Shown here in pieces: positions 50,869 to 60,949 of a stretch of 64,000 nucleotides of DNA. Within the stretch, counting starts at the first letter, position 1, and each line of letters starts with the position of its first letter. Source of the DNA: Burkholderia sp. WP9 (lineage in GTDB: Bacteria > Pseudomonadota > Gammaproteobacteria > Burkholderiales > Burkholderiaceae); NCBI RefSeq assembly GCF_900104795.1, contig NZ_FNTG01000001.1, forward strand, positions 2,418,001 to 2,482,000. The letters run 5' to 3'. The translations under genes and the position numbers were made by a program. Below the pieces are notes generated by a model, which was not told the origin of the DNA, did not search any database, and worked only from the letters and a program-made list of their open reading frames with translations.

Positions 50869-53800
50869 GTGACGTCTTCCGGACCGGCGCGCCCTGCCCG
50901 CCGCAACACTGCATCGCCCAACGCTCGAGCGGCCGACGCCGCCGCGGCGCCCACCGCTTCAGCCGCCGCTTCTGCTACCGCCAGTCAGCCCGCTCCGGCC
51001 AAACGCGCCGGCAAAGCCGCGCAGGCTGCTAACGCCGCCAAAGCCGGCAAGCCCGCCAAAACGTCCACGCCCGTCAAGTCGGACAAGGCTGTGAAGGCTG
51101 TCAAAACGGATAAGACGGCGAACAAGACAACGCAGCCCGCATCCAAGGCTCCGGCACAGAAATCGGCCAAGGCCGGCTCCACGAAGGTCAAGATCGTCGC
51201 CGCACCGAAGACCGCGAAGGCCGAGAAAGCCGCGCAAGCGCCCACGCTGCAAGCCGTGACGGAGCAGACCGCCGCGCCCGCGCCGAAAGGCAATGGCCGC
51301 ACGCGCGAGGACAAGGACCATCCGCTGTTCCAGGACATCCGTTATCTGGGACGCCTGCTCGGCGACGTGCTGCGCGAGCAGGAAGGCGACGCGGTGTTCG
51401 ACGTCGTCGAAACGATCCGTCAGACGGCCGTGCGCTTTCGCCGCGAAGACGACAGCGCCGCCGCGCAGACGCTCGACAAGAAGCTGCGCTCGCTGAGCCC
51501 GGAACAGACGGTCAGCGTGGTGCGCGCCTTCAGCTATTTCTCGCATCTCGCGAACATTGCTGAAGACCGCCACCGCAATCGCCGTCACCGGATTCACGAG
51601 CTGGCCGGCTCGACCTCGCAGCCGGGCACGATTGCGCACTCGCTCGAGCGCCTCGTCGAAGCGGGCGCGGCCGCCACGCCGGTCCTGCAAGAGTTCTTCA
51701 ACAACGCGCTGATCGTGCCGGTGCTCACCGCGCACCCGACCGAAGTGCAGCGCAAGAGCATTCTCGACGCGCAGCACGATGTCGCGCGCCTGCTCGCCGA
51801 ACGCGACCAGCAACTGACCGACCGCGAACGCGCGCACAACGAAGCGATGCTGCGCGCCCGCGTCACGTCGCTGTGGCAAACGCGCATGCTGCGCGATTCG
51901 CGTCTCTCCGTGGCCGACGAAATCGAAAACGCGCTGTCGTACTACCGCGCCACCTTCCTCGAAGAAATCCCGGCGCTCTACGCCGATATCGAAGAAGCGC
52001 TCGCCGAGCACGGCCTCGAAGCGCGCCTGCCGCCGTTCTTCCAGATGGGCAGCTGGATCGGCGGCGACCGCGACGGCAATCCGAACGTCACGGCCGAAAC
52101 GCTCGAAAACGCGATCACCCGCCAGGCCGCGGTGATCTTCGAGCACTACATGGAACAGGTGCACAAGCTCGGCGCCGAGTTGTCGGTGTCGAACCTGCTG
52201 GCCGGCGCCAGCGACGCCCTGAAGGAACTCGCGGAGATCTCGCCCGACCAGTCGCCGCATCGCACGGACGAGCCGTATCGCCGCGCGTTGATCGGCATGT
52301 ACACGCGGCTGGCGGCAAGCGCGCGCGTGCGTCTCGGCGAAGGCAGCGTGCCGGTGCGCAGCGCGGGCCGCGGCGCGGCGCCGATTCGCGCCAAGCCTTA
52401 CGCGGACTCGTCCGAATTCGTGCGCGACCTGCACGTGCTAATCGATTCGCTCGCCGAGCATCACGGTGCGCCGCTCGCCGCCCCGCGTCTGTCGCCGCTC
52501 GCGCGCGCCGCCGAAGTGTTCGGCTTCCATCTGGCGAGCATCGACTTGCGTCAGAGCTCCGACGTTCACGAAGCGGTGATTACCGAGCTGCTGCGTCGCG
52601 CGGGCGTCGAAGAAAACTATGCGGGGCTCTCCGAAGCGGACAAGCTCACCGTGCTGCTGTCGGAGCTGGCGCAGCCGCGTCCGTTGCGTCTGCCATTCGC
52701 GGAGTACTCGGACCTCGTGAAGAGCGAGCTCGGCGTGCTCGAAGAAGCCCGCCGCACGCGCGAGAAATTCGGTGCGCGCGCGGTGCGCAACTACATCATT
52801 TCGCACACGGAGACGGTGAGCGATCTGGTGGAAGTGATGCTGCTGCAAAAGGAAACCGGCCTGCTGCGCGGTTGCCTCGGCAACGCGAACGATCCGGCTC
52901 AGGCGGCCCTGATGGTGATCCCGCTGTTCGAGACGATCCCCGACTTGCGTAACGCGCCTCACATCATGCGCGATCTGATCGCGCTGCCGGGCGTCGATGC
53001 GCTGATCGAACATCAGGGCAACGAGCAGGAAGTGATGCTCGGCTACTCGGACAGCAACAAGGACGGCGGCTTCCTCACGTCGAACTGGGAGTTGTACCGC
53101 GCCGAACTCGCGCTGGTGTCGCTCTTCAACGAACGCGGCGTGACGCTGCGTCTGTTCCATGGACGCGGAGGCACCGTCGGCCGTGGCGGCGGCCCGACCT
53201 ATCAGGCGATTCTGTCGCAGCCGCCGGGCACTGTTGACGGCCAGATCCGTTTGACCGAGCAAGGCGAAGTGATCGCCAGCAAGTTCGGCAATCCGGAGAT
53301 CGGCCGCCGCAATCTGGAGACGGTGGTCGCCGCGACGCTCGAAGCGTCGTTGCTGCCGCACGGCATCGCCCCGGCGCAACTGCCCGCGTTCGAAGAAACG
53401 ATGCAGCAGTTGTCCGATGCGGCGATGGCGTCGTATCGCGCGCTGGTCTATGAAACGCCCGGCTTCAAGGAGTATTTCTTCGAGTCGACGCCGATCGCGG
53501 AGATTGCCGAATTGAATATCGGCAGCCGTCCCGCTTCGCGCAAACTGCAGGATCCGAAGCAACGCAAGATCGAAGATCTGCGCGCGATTCCGTGGGGTTT
53601 CTCGTGGGGCCAATGCCGTTTGCTGCTGACCGGCTGGTACGGATTCGGCAGCGCGGTGGCCGCGTATCTGGACGGCGCGCCGAGCGACGCCGAGCGCACG
53701 CGCCGTCTCTCGCTTCTGCGGAAAATGCACAAGACGTGGCCGTTCTTCTCGACTCTGCTGTCGAACATGGACATGGTGCTGGCGAAGACCGACCTCGCGG

Positions 53801-54108
53801 TCGCCTCGCGCTATGCCGCGCTCGTGTCCGACAAGAAGCTGCGCAAGCACGTGTTCGAGCGGATCGTCGCGGAATGGGAGCGTACGTCGAAGGTGTTGTC
53901 GGAGATCACGGGCAAGAGCGAACGGCTCGCGGAGAACCCGCTGCTCGCGCGTTCGATCAAGAACCGCTTCCCGTATCTGGATCCGCTGAATCACTTGCAG
54001 GTCGAGTTGCTCAAGCGTCACCGCGGGGGCGACACCAACGCCCGCGTGCGGCGCGGGATTCATTTGAGCATCAACGGGATTGCGGCGGGCCTGCGTAATA
54101 CGGGCTAA
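50869..54108 (+). CDS. ppc: Phosphoenolpyruvate carboxylase with Ala/Lys-rich N-terminal extension
   Basis: A 1079-residue enzyme making oxaloacetate from PEP and bicarbonate to replenish the TCA cycle. Catalytic motifs: [13 protein letters not shown] (His), [35 protein letters not shown] and [18 protein letters not shown], with the C-terminal RNTG. The first 145 residues or so are not part of the fold. They are Ala, Lys, Pro and Thr repeats (for example [15 protein letters not shown]) like histone-H1-type tails. Usual length is about 880-950, so the extension explains the size. GTG start with a GAGGA ribosome site. Confidence 0.95.
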   Translation: MTSSGPARPARRNTASPNARAADAAAAPTASAAASATASQPAPAKRAGKAAQAANAAKAGKPAKTSTPVKSDKAVKAVKTDKTANKTTQPASKAPAQKSAKAGSTKVKIVAAPKTAKAEKAAQAPTLQAVTEQTAAPAPKGNGRTREDKDHPLFQDIRYLGRLLGDVLREQEGDAVFDVVETIRQTAVRFRREDDSAAAQTLDKKLRSLSPEQTVSVVRAFSYFSHLANIAEDRHRNRRHRIHELAGSTSQPGTIAHSLERLVEAGAAATPVLQEFFNNALIVPVLTAHPTEVQRKSILDAQHDVARLLAERDQQLTDRERAHNEAMLRARVTSLWQTRMLRDSRLSVADEIENALSYYRATFLEEIPALYADIEEALAEHGLEARLPPFFQMGSWIGGDRDGNPNVTAETLENAITRQAAVIFEHYMEQVHKLGAELSVSNLLAGASDALKELAEISPDQSPHRTDEPYRRALIGMYTRLAASARVRLGEGSVPVRSAGRGAAPIRAKPYADSSEFVRDLHVLIDSLAEHHGAPLAAPRLSPLARAAEVFGFHLASIDLRQSSDVHEAVITELLRRAGVEENYAGLSEADKLTVLLSELAQPRPLRLPFAEYSDLVKSELGVLEEARRTREKFGARAVRNYIISHTETVSDLVEVMLLQKETGLLRGCLGNANDPAQAALMVIPLFETIPDLRNAPHIMRDLIALPGVDALIEHQGNEQEVMLGYSDSNKDGGFLTSNWELYRAELALVSLFNERGVTLRLFHGRGGTVGRGGGPTYQAILSQPPGTVDGQIRLTEQGEVIASKFGNPEIGRRNLETVVAATLEASLLPHGIAPAQLPAFEETMQQLSDAAMASYRALVYETPGFKEYFFESTPIAEIAELNIGSRPASRKLQDPKQRKIEDLRAIPWGFSWGQCRLLLTGWYGFGSAVAAYLDGAPSDAERTRRLSLLRKMHKTWPFFSTLLSNMDMVLAKTDLAVASRYAALVSDKKLRKHVFERIVAEWERTSKVLSEITGKSERLAENPLLARSIKNRFPYLDPLNHLQVELLKRHRGGDTNARVRRGIHLSINGIAAGLRNTG

Positions 54109-54190
54109 GCGCGCAGGCCGTTAAGGGCAGGCAACTGAGTGCACACGTTGGGGCGCGCCTGGTTGACTGCTGCATTGGGCTAACTGCAGA

Positions 54191-54228
54191 AGCCGGGCGC
54201 GACGAATAACGTCGCGCCCGGCTTTTTT
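54191..54228 (+). terminator. Terminator of ppc, overlapping the convergent methyltransferase gene end
   Basis: A perfect 14-pair stem, AGCCGGGCGCGACG (54191-54204) with CGTCGCGCCCGGCT (54210-54223), a five-base AATAA loop and a T-run to 54228, where the minus-strand stop codon begins. Confidence 0.92.
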
Positions 54229-54980
54229 CATTGCGCCTCGATCATCAGCGCGTCGAGCTTGAACGAGCCGTCTTCCTGCACATCGAAATATTGACGGACT
54301 TCATCCGGTGCGGACGCCCACATCGAGCGAATCGCCACCACGCGCGGCTCCGGCGTGCGCATGCGCGCCACCCACGAGCTGAACTCGATATCGATGCGCC
54401 AACGCTCGCGAATCGATGCCTGAAGACCCGCCGCGGCGAATAACGCGAGCCATTCGTCGGCGCGGTAATCGCGGATATGCGACGCATCGCGCAGCAACTC
54501 GATCGCCTGAATATGCGTGTCGAGCAGCGGATGATCGCTGCCGGCGATGTCGATAAACAGCACCTTGCCGCCCGGCTTCAGCACGCGACGCACTTCGGCA
54601 AGCGCGAGCGGCACGTCGTGCCAGTGATGCGCGCTCATCCGGCTGATCACCCAGTCGAACGAATGATCGGCGAACGGCAGCACCTCGGCCGCGCCCTGCT
54701 GCGTGCGGATATTGCCGAGGCCGCGCTCTTTCGCGGCGCCCTCCACCGTCGCCAGCATTGGCGGCGCGATGTCGTACGCGACCACCGCTTTCGCGTGCGG
54801 CGCCACCGCGAAACTCGCGTGGCCCGCGCCGCAGCCCATGTCGAGCACCGTCGCATCCGGCGTCGCCGCAATCGCTTCGGCCAGCGTCCGCAGATCGGCG
54901 CCGGTGGCATGAGTCGGGCTCGTCAGATAAGCGGCGGCGGTCGAGCCGAAGGCGTCGGCGACCTGATCGTGATGCTTCAT
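54228..54980 (-). CDS. Class I SAM-dependent methyltransferase (UbiE/Methyltransf_11 type)
   Basis: A 250-residue cytosolic methyltransferase. Motif I is VLDMGCGAGHASFAV (about residues 45-59). VVAYDIAPPML is the acidic strand end, FDWVISRMSAHHWHD is motif IV, and LKPGGKVLFIDIAG is the post-motif region. It resembles YcgJ/YafE-like and MenG-type enzymes acting on small molecules; the acceptor is unknown. It is divergent from an XRE regulator with an inverted repeat in between, so it is probably controlled by it. Confidence 0.93.
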   Translation of the reverse strand: MKHHDQVADAFGSTAAAYLTSPTHATGADLRTLAEAIAATPDATVLDMGCGAGHASFAVAPHAKAVVAYDIAPPMLATVEGAAKERGLGNIRTQQGAAEVLPFADHSFDWVISRMSAHHWHDVPLALAEVRRVLKPGGKVLFIDIAGSDHPLLDTHIQAIELLRDASHIRDYRADEWLALFAAAGLQASIRERWRIDIEFSSWVARMRTPEPRVVAIRSMWASAPDEVRQYFDVQEDGSFKLDALMIEAQ

Positions 54981-55066
54981 GGAAGGCTCCGGTTAGGGGT
55001 GTCGGGTAGCGCTGGCAGGCGTCGTGCCGTTCCAGCCGCTACATCGCTACAATAGAGCCCGCCGTG

Positions 55067-55097
55067 TACCAGTACAAGTTAAGCAATTATTCTGGTA
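55067..55097. promoter_or_regulatory. Candidate operator between the methyltransferase and XRE regulator genes
   Basis: TACCAG (55067-55072) and CTGGTA (55092-55097) form an inverted repeat in a short AT-rich stretch, upstream of both divergent genes. Autoregulation plus control of the neighbour is the usual arrangement for this regulator type. Confidence 0.4.
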
Positions 55098-55149
55098 TCT
55101 CTATTACCTCCCTGCGCTTCGCCGGCCCAACACCAACCGCCCGCTCAGA

Positions 55150-55962
55150 ATGACCACGCCGTCTTCCGCCGACCACCCGCCACCGCTCGACGCCACGCCG
55201 GCCCGCGCGCTCGGCGACTTCATCCGCGCGCACCGTGAGCGGCTTTCGCCGCAAGCGGTCGGCCTGCCGCCCGGTCCGCGCCGCCGCACGCCCGGACTGC
55301 GGCGCGAGGAAGTCGCGCAACTGTGCGGCGTGAGTCCCACCTGGTACACGTGGATCGAACAGGGACGCCCGGTTTCCGCTTCCGCCGAGGCGCTCGCGCG
55401 CATCGCGGTGGCCTTGCAACTGTCGCGCGCGGAGCGGGCCTATCTGTTCGAACTGGCCGCCCAGCGCGACCCGGCAGAGCCCGATCCGGCCGCCGCCGAC
55501 GCCCCCGCCACCCTGCTGGAAACCGTGCAACTCGTGAACGCGCCGGCCTACGTGCTCGACCGTCAGTGGAATGCGCTTGCGTGGAATGCGCGCGCCGCCG
55601 ACCTGTTCGTGGGCTGGCTGGATGGCGCGCACGACCGCAATCTGCTGCGCTACACGTTCACCGAACCGGCCGCGCGCGAGCTGATCGTCGATTGGGAAAC
55701 GCGCGCGCGGCGGCTCGCCGCCGAATTCCGCGCCGACTCGATCCGCCATCTGAACGACGCGCCCACGCGCGGGCTGATCGACTCGCTCACTGCGGCGAGC
55801 GACGCGTTCGCGCGCTTCTGGGCCTCGCAGGACGTGGGCGGCCGCGAAGGCGGACGGCGCGAGTTCAACCATCCGCGCGAGGGCCGCATCGTGTATGACC
55901 AGATCACGTTCAAGCCGGCGCATCGGGAGGATTTGAAGCTCGTGGTGCTGGTGCGTGAGTAG
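55150..55962 (+). CDS. XRE-type regulator with MmyB-like ligand-binding domain
   Basis: A 270-residue transcription factor. The N-terminal helix-turn-helix (about 18-95) has LGDFIRAHRERLSP, GPRRRTPGLRREEVAQLCGVSPTWYTWIEQGRPVSASAEALARIAVAL, diagnostic of the MmyB/MLTR group. The C-terminal ligand-binding domain has APAYVLDRQWNALAWNARAADLFVGW. MmyB proteins bind fatty acid in known structures; the ligand here is unknown. The frame opens 42 codons earlier, but the ATG at 55150 gives the family N-terminus. Divergent from a methyltransferase gene. Confidence 0.9.
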   Translation: MTTPSSADHPPPLDATPARALGDFIRAHRERLSPQAVGLPPGPRRRTPGLRREEVAQLCGVSPTWYTWIEQGRPVSASAEALARIAVALQLSRAERAYLFELAAQRDPAEPDPAAADAPATLLETVQLVNAPAYVLDRQWNALAWNARAADLFVGWLDGAHDRNLLRYTFTEPAARELIVDWETRARRLAAEFRADSIRHLNDAPTRGLIDSLTAASDAFARFWASQDVGGREGGRREFNHPREGRIVYDQITFKPAHREDLKLVVLVRE

Positions 55963-55971
55963 GCGATGAAC

Positions 55972-55999
55972 TGGCTTGACGCCCCGCCGGTGTTAAAAT
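55972..55999 (+). promoter_or_regulatory. Promoter of argH
   Basis: Extended -10, TGTTAAAAT (TAAAAT at 55994-55999), with a weak TGGCTT 16 bases upstream. TTGACG at 55976-55981 is too close to serve as -35. Predicted start near 56006 gives a leader of about 95 bases. Confidence 0.45.
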
Positions 56000-56100
56000 C
56001 CCTGTCTTTCTCCGCTTAGGCGGCTGCTTCGCACGGTACGTGCATGCGCGCCGTCAGCCTCCTCACCGCTCGCTCAACTGCCGCTTAACTGCCCAACACC

Positions 56101-57507
56101 ATGACGTCCCAACTGCACAAAAAAGGCGAAGCCTGGTCGGCTCGCTTCTCGGAGCCGATGTCGGAGCTCGTCAAACGCTACACGTCGTCGGTTTTCTTCG
56201 ACAAGCGTCTGGCGCTCGTCGATATCGAAGGGTCGCTCGCGCACGCCTCGATGCTGGCCGCGCAGAAGATCATCGCCGCCGACGACCTCGCCGCGATCCA
56301 ACGCGGCATGGCGCAGATCAAGGGTGAAATCGAGCGAGGCGAGTTCGAGTGGCAACTCGATCTGGAAGACGTGCACCTGAATATCGAAGCACGCCTGACC
56401 GCGCTGATCGGCGACGCCGGCAAGCGCCTGCACACCGGCCGCTCGCGTAACGACCAGGTCGCGACGGATATCCGCCTGTGGCTGCGCGGCGAGATCGACC
56501 GGATCGGCGGCCTGCTCACCGAATTGCGCACGGCCCTGCTCGACATGGCGGAGAAGAACGCGTCGACCATCATGCCGGGCTTCACGCACCTGCAAGTGGC
56601 GCAGCCGGTCACGTTCGGCCACCACCTGCTCGCCTACGTCGAAATGTTTTCGCGCGACGCCGAGCGCATGATCGACTGCCGCAAGCGCGTGAACCGTCTG
56701 CCGCTCGGCGCGGCTGCGCTCGCCGGCACCAGCTATCCGATCGACCGCCACGCGGTGGCGAAGACGCTGGGCTTCGACGGCATCTGCGCGAACTCGCTGG
56801 ACGCGGTGTCCGACCGTGACTTCGCGATCGAATTCACGGCGGCGTCGGCGCTCGTCATGACGCACATCTCGCGCTTCTCCGAGGAACTCGTGCTGTGGAT
56901 GAGCCCGCGCGTCGGCTTCATCGATCTGGCCGACCGCTTCTGCACCGGTTCGTCGATCATGCCGCAGAAGAAGAACCCGGACGTGCCCGAACTCGCGCGC
57001 GGCAAGACCGGCCGCGTGAACGGTCATCTGATCGCGCTGCTCACGCTGATGAAAGGCCAGCCGCTCGCGTACAACAAGGACAATCAGGAAGACAAGGAGC
57101 CGCTGTTCGATACCGTCGATACGGTTGCGGATACGCTGCGCATTTTCGCGGAAATGGTCGCTGGTATTTCGGTGAAGCCGCAAGCCATGCGCGACGCTGC
57201 GCTGCAAGGCTTCTCGACGGCAACCGATCTGGCCGACTATCTGGTCAAGCGCGGCCTGCCGTTCCGCGACGCGCACGAAGCGGTGGCGCTCGCCGTGCGC
57301 GTGTGCGCGGATCGCGGCTGCGACCTGGCGGATCTGACGCTCGAAGAAATGCGCAAGGAGCTGCCGAACGTCGCGCATCTGATCGGCGAAGACGTGTTTT
57401 CGTATCTGACGCTGGAAGGGTCGGTGGCGAGCCGCAATCATCCGGGCGGCACAGCGCCGGAGCAGGTGCTCGCAGCGGTGAAGGCGGCGCGTGAAGCGTT
57501 GAAGTAA
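56101..57507 (+). CDS. argH: Argininosuccinate lyase
   Basis: A 468-residue tetrameric enzyme, last step of arginine synthesis: argininosuccinate to arginine and fumarate. The superfamily signature [12 protein letters not shown] is intact. [19 protein letters not shown] holds substrate-binding residues, and [25 protein letters not shown] contains the catalytic His context. Begins [19 protein letters not shown]. It is monocistronic as far as visible and ends in a good terminator. Confidence 0.97.
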   Translation: MTSQLHKKGEAWSARFSEPMSELVKRYTSSVFFDKRLALVDIEGSLAHASMLAAQKIIAADDLAAIQRGMAQIKGEIERGEFEWQLDLEDVHLNIEARLTALIGDAGKRLHTGRSRNDQVATDIRLWLRGEIDRIGGLLTELRTALLDMAEKNASTIMPGFTHLQVAQPVTFGHHLLAYVEMFSRDAERMIDCRKRVNRLPLGAAALAGTSYPIDRHAVAKTLGFDGICANSLDAVSDRDFAIEFTAASALVMTHISRFSEELVLWMSPRVGFIDLADRFCTGSSIMPQKKNPDVPELARGKTGRVNGHLIALLTLMKGQPLAYNKDNQEDKEPLFDTVDTVADTLRIFAEMVAGISVKPQAMRDAALQGFSTATDLADYLVKRGLPFRDAHEAVALAVRVCADRGCDLADLTLEEMRKELPNVAHLIGEDVFSYLTLEGSVASRNHPGGTAPEQVLAAVKAAREALK

Positions 57508-57595
57508 GGGAGGCGCACGGCATGCAGTGAGCCAGCGACATGTGCTCATTAATTGCTGCGCACCTTCTTGCGTAGGGCTTGCGGCTTGCAAACAG

Positions 57596-57632
57596 AAAGG
57601 CGAACTCGTTATCGGGTTCGCCTTTTGTTTTT
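57596..57632 (+). terminator. Terminator of argH
   Basis: AAAGGCGAAC (57596-57605) pairs with GTTCGCCTTT (57616-57625) and continues TGTTTTT. Confidence 0.9.
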
Positions 57633-57645
57633 CCGCTGCGCACAA

Positions 57646-57669
57646 GAAAAAGCCCGCGCGAAGCGGGCT
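57646..57669 (-). terminator. Minus-strand-oriented terminator hairpin downstream of argH
   Basis: AGCCCGC (57651-57657) pairs with GCGGGCT (57663-57669). On the minus strand it is followed by TTTTTCTT. No minus-strand gene nearby needs it; it may stop antisense transcription into argH. The rest of the 57508-57845 gap shows no gene. Confidence 0.6.
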
Positions 57670-57845
57670 AAATGAAAGACTTCCACCGATGCCTCTCGAA
57701 AGAGGCCATCGAAGTGTAGGCGTGTTTTCGCCGCGCACCAATCCGCTCATATTTCAGGCTATTACAGGGGCTCGGCCACGAACACCGGGCGAACGCCAAT
57801 TGCTTCCTGGCGTATTTTGACTACCATCAAGTTAGACCCTGCCCC

Positions 57846-58400
57846 ATGTTTTCTCCAACGACGATGCTCACCCGCACACGTCACCTTCGCCGCCTCACTG
57901 CACGCCGTGCATCAGGCTTCAGCGCCTGGCAGGCGCCTATGCGCGGCATGCTGTTCGCCGCAGCGCTGGGCATCGCGCTGGCCGGCTGCACCATTACGCC
58001 GCCGCCCCACCCGGTCGTCTCGACACCCGCGGCCGCCGTCAACAGCGCGACGCTGGACCAATATCGCGATGCCGTGGCCAGACGCATCATCGAACGCAAT
58101 CCGTCTTATGTGCTGCGCGGCACGCCGCAAGCCATGCTCCGCTCGCTCGTCGTGGTCTCGTTCACGGTGGACCGCAACGGTCACGTAGTGCAGTCGTCGG
58201 TGTACCGCACCAATGGCGACGACGAAGCCGAGAGCACCGCGCTTGCCACCTTGCGCCGCGCCGCACCGCTGCCGCAACCGCCCGGCAAATTGCTGAACGG
58301 CCGCGGTCAGCTCGAGCTTTTCGAAGACTGGCTCTTCAACGACGACGGCAAATTCCAGCTCCGCGAACTCGCTTCGCCGCAAGCACTAACCATCGATTGA
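57846..58400 (+). CDS. Lipoprotein with TonB C-terminal-like domain
   Basis: A 184-residue protein. A basic N-terminus of about 32 residues leads to a hydrophobic segment (MLFAAALGIALAGC) and lipobox LAGC with Cys at about 48. The remainder, LVVVSFTVDRNGHVVQSSVYRTNGDDEAESTALATLRRAAPLPQPPGKLL, matches the TonB-C/TonB_2 fold that forms the periplasmic end of energy transducers. There is no N-terminal membrane anchor with a long Pro-rich spacer, so it is not a classical TonB and no exbBD genes are near. The start is uncertain; a Met at 57864 is possible. Confidence 0.82.
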   Translation: MFSPTTMLTRTRHLRRLTARRASGFSAWQAPMRGMLFAAALGIALAGCTITPPPHPVVSTPAAAVNSATLDQYRDAVARRIIERNPSYVLRGTPQAMLRSLVVVSFTVDRNGHVVQSSVYRTNGDDEAESTALATLRRAAPLPQPPGKLLNGRGQLELFEDWLFNDDGKFQLRELASPQALTID

Positions 58401-58888
58401 ACGCGCTTAAACTCTCGCAACGCACGCGGCCAAACCGCAGCCGCCTTGCTGCGCCGCCGCCGCGCTCGCTATAATTTTCCGATTCCCTGCGCCGGAGCCT
58501 TCCGGCACGGCTCACGCCGCCCGCTCACCCGCCGGCGCGGCAAGAGTCCGATTGCGGCCGCCGCCCGCGCCATCCGCGAGCGCCGCCTGCTTGATGCACG
58601 ACGCGCGCCCCGTGATCCCACATAGTCAGTGCGTTGCGCCGCACCGGCCGCCTCGGCTTGCTGGCCGCCCACATCCCGCCTGGTTATTCCCCTGGTGTGG
58701 CCGCGTTCGCGGGCTGACTTTGCCGGTTGCCGTTGTAAGCTGTCGCTTAGTCGCCCGCACCCCACGTGACCGCCCACCGGCCGCGCGAGAAGCGAGGCGC
58801 GAACCCAAACAAAGATGCCGCCCCTCACGCGCACCGCCCGCTCACGCACCGGGGCGCTTTACGGCATCACGACACATGGAGACCCTGC
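58401..58888. other. Intergenic region and long predicted leader of the MHS transporter gene
   Basis: About 490 GC-rich bases. A promoter, TTGCTG-N18-TATAAT (58446-58475), would start transcription near 58482 and leave an untranslated leader of roughly 400 bases. No known riboswitch pattern was recognised in it, and frames within it lack ribosome sites. Confidence 0.45.
58446..58475 (+). promoter_or_regulatory. Sigma70-type promoter, TTGCTG-N18-TATAAT
   Basis: -35 TTGCTG at 58446-58451 and a perfect -10 TATAAT at 58470-58475, followed by an AT-rich TTTT discriminator. Confidence 0.6.
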
Positions 58889-60196
58889 ATGTCCACTTCG
58901 CCGATTTCCGCGGCCCAGCCCAACGCGGCCGGGCAGAACAAGAGTTCGCGGATCATCTTCGCGAGCTTTATCGGCACCGCGATCGAGTTCTACGATTTCT
59001 ACGTCTATGCGACCGCCGCGGCGCTCGTCATCGGACCGGTGTTTTTCCCGCATGGCTCGGCGACGGCTCAGGCCTTGTCGGCCTTCGTCACGTTCGGCAT
59101 CGCCTTCGTGGCGCGGCCGATCGGCTCGTTCCTGTTCGGTCACTTCGGCGACCGCATCGGCCGTAAATCGACGCTCGTCGCGTCGCTGCTGGTGATGGGC
59201 GTATCCACCACGCTGATCGGCTTCGTGCCGGGCTACGATTCGATCGGCAGCCTCGCGCCGATCCTGTTGTGCATCCTGCGTTTCGGCCAAGGCATCGGCC
59301 TCGGCGGCGAATGGGGCGGCGCGGCGCTGCTCGCCACCGAGAACGCCCCGGCCGGCAAACGCGGCTGGTTCGGCATGTTCCCGCAGCTCGGGCCGTCAAT
59401 CGGCTTTCTGGCGTCCAACGGCCTGTTCTTCGCGTTGGCGCTCTCGTTGAGCGACGAGCAATTCCGCAGCTGGGGCTGGCGCGTGCCGTTCCTCGTGAGC
59501 GCCGTGCTGGTCGCGCTCGGCCTGTACGTGCGCCTGAAAATCGCCGAGACCCCGGCATTCCAGGCGGCGATCGAGCGCCAGGAACGCGTCAAGGTGCCGA
59601 TCGCCACGCTGCTGTCGCAACACTGGGTGCCGACACTGCTCGGCGCGCTTGCGATGGTGGTCTGCTACACCCTCTTCTATAACGCCACCACGTTCTCGCT
59701 GTCGTACGGCGTCTCCGTGCTGCACATTCCGCGTCCGACATTCCTCGGCCTGCTGTGCATAGCCGTGGTGTTCATGGCGCTCGCCACGCCGCTGTCGGCC
59801 TGGGCCGCCGACCGCTATGGACGCAAGCCGGTGCTGATCGTCGGCATCATCGCGGCGATCCTGTCGGGCTTCACGATGGCGCCGCTGCTCGGCAGCGGAC
59901 AGACGTCGCTCGTGCTGCTGTTCCTCGTCATCGAGCTGTTCCTGATGGGCGTGACCTTCGCGCCGATGGGCGCGCTGCTGCCGGAACTGTTCCCGACCAA
60001 CGTGCGCTATACCGGCGCGGGCGTGTCGTATAACCTCGGCGGGATTCTCGGTGCGTCCGTGGCGCCGTATATCGCGCAAATGCTCGCCGCGCGCGGCGGG
60101 CTGCCGTGGGTCGGCGCGTATGTGTCGATCGCTGCGGCGGTCAGCATGATCGGCGTGCTGTGCATGCGTGAAACGCGCGATACACGCTTGATGTAA
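58889..60196 (+). CDS. MFS transporter, metabolite:H+ symporter (MHS) family
   Basis: A 435-residue inner-membrane symporter with 12 helices. The opening SSRIIFASFIGTAIEFYDFYVYATAAALVIGPVFFP and GHFGDRIGRKSTLV are MHS-family signatures, as is RFGQGIGLGGEWGGAALLATENAP. Family members import citrate, ketoglutarate, proline/betaine or shikimate. The substrate is not inferable, as no catabolic genes adjoin. The frame is open upstream, but the ATG at 58889 has a GGAG ribosome site and the family start. Confidence 0.94.
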   Translation: MSTSPISAAQPNAAGQNKSSRIIFASFIGTAIEFYDFYVYATAAALVIGPVFFPHGSATAQALSAFVTFGIAFVARPIGSFLFGHFGDRIGRKSTLVASLLVMGVSTTLIGFVPGYDSIGSLAPILLCILRFGQGIGLGGEWGGAALLATENAPAGKRGWFGMFPQLGPSIGFLASNGLFFALALSLSDEQFRSWGWRVPFLVSAVLVALGLYVRLKIAETPAFQAAIERQERVKVPIATLLSQHWVPTLLGALAMVVCYTLFYNATTFSLSYGVSVLHIPRPTFLGLLCIAVVFMALATPLSAWAADRYGRKPVLIVGIIAAILSGFTMAPLLGSGQTSLVLLFLVIELFLMGVTFAPMGALLPELFPTNVRYTGAGVSYNLGGILGASVAPYIAQMLAARGGLPWVGAYVSIAAAVSMIGVLCMRETRDTRLM

Positions 60197-60397
60197 CGAC
60201 AGGCGCCGCCTTGGCGCCCGCTTCTCCCCCCGATGCCGCTGCAGAGTGCAATTCTCGCGCTGCTGCGGCGGCATCCACCGCCCCCGCTTCACACCCGCCG
60301 CTTACCGAGCATTCCTGAGTAAATTCCCTGCCTTGCGCGTCTTTTTGACATGCCTATACTCGACTCAAATAACCCTATGGCGAGCAGGGAGGCACGC

Positions 60398-60577
60398 ATG
60401 AACATTCATCTTCACAACGCGGATATCGTGATGATCATTGCGCTGGCGCTGCTAGGTTCATTGTTGCTTGCATTGCGCTTTCGTCCTGCGACATGGAAGG
60501 GCATTGTCGTCGAAGCGTTGGCGGCGAATGCCGCGGCCATCGCCGCGGTCGTCGCGTTTGAAATGCTGCTGGCCTGA
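60398..60577 (+). CDS. Small two-helix membrane protein
   Basis: A 59-residue protein, MNIHLHNADIV then two hydrophobic segments (about 9-26 and 36-57) separated by FRPATWKG. The ATG at 60398 has a GGGAGG ribosome site; the frame opens 16 codons earlier. No family is recognised. Between it and the MHS gene are 200 bases with nothing recognisable. Confidence 0.72.
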   Translation: MNIHLHNADIVMIIALALLGSLLLALRFRPATWKGIVVEALAANAAAIAAVVAFEMLLA

Positions 60578-60612
60578 CAAGCGCTGAGGGCCGCAGCCCT
60601 CAGCAGGAAACC

Positions 60613-60750
60613 TTATCGGTAGTAGTAGCCGCCGTGATGGTAGTAGCCACCACCACCGCCGTAGTAGCCGGGTGCGGGTGCGACGATGCAGCCACCGAGT
60701 GCCGTTGCGAGCAGCGTGCCTGCGATCAGGCTCAAGACTAAACGTTTCAT
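60613..60750 (-). CDS. Tiny Gly/Tyr-rich lipoprotein
   Basis: A 45-residue precursor: signal MKRLVLSLIAGTLLATALGGC with lipobox ALGGC, and a mature part of about 25 residues ending in repeats of Gly, Tyr and His (YYGGGGGYYHHGGYYYR). Ribosome site GGAG eight bases before the ATG at 60750. Similar very short Gly/Tyr-rich lipoproteins are common in Burkholderia and have no known function. The His-Tyr tail could bind metal, which is speculation. Confidence 0.78.
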   Translation of the reverse strand: MKRLVLSLIAGTLLATALGGCIVAPAPGYYGGGGGYYHHGGYYYR

Positions 60751-60913
60751 TTTGTTCTCCATCGAGTCAGATTCATTCGAGCCGAAACCCCGAATGACTC
60801 GATTGGACACGACGGCGCCTCGCGCAAGCGTTGCCATTTGTAAGGGAAGATCACGAAGGTGTTACATGATCGTCGCCTGCAACACACTGCGTTCCGTGTG
60901 GGCTCCAGACGAA

Positions 60914-60943
60914 TTCACATCAGAGGAAAACACCGCCTATACT
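60914..60943 (+). promoter_or_regulatory. Promoter TTCACA-N18-TATACT
   Basis: -35 TTCACA (60914-60919) and -10 TATACT (60938-60943), each one mismatch from consensus. No convincing gene follows on the plus strand, so it may drive a noncoding RNA ending at 61185. Confidence 0.5.
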
Positions 60944-60949
60944 GGTTTG

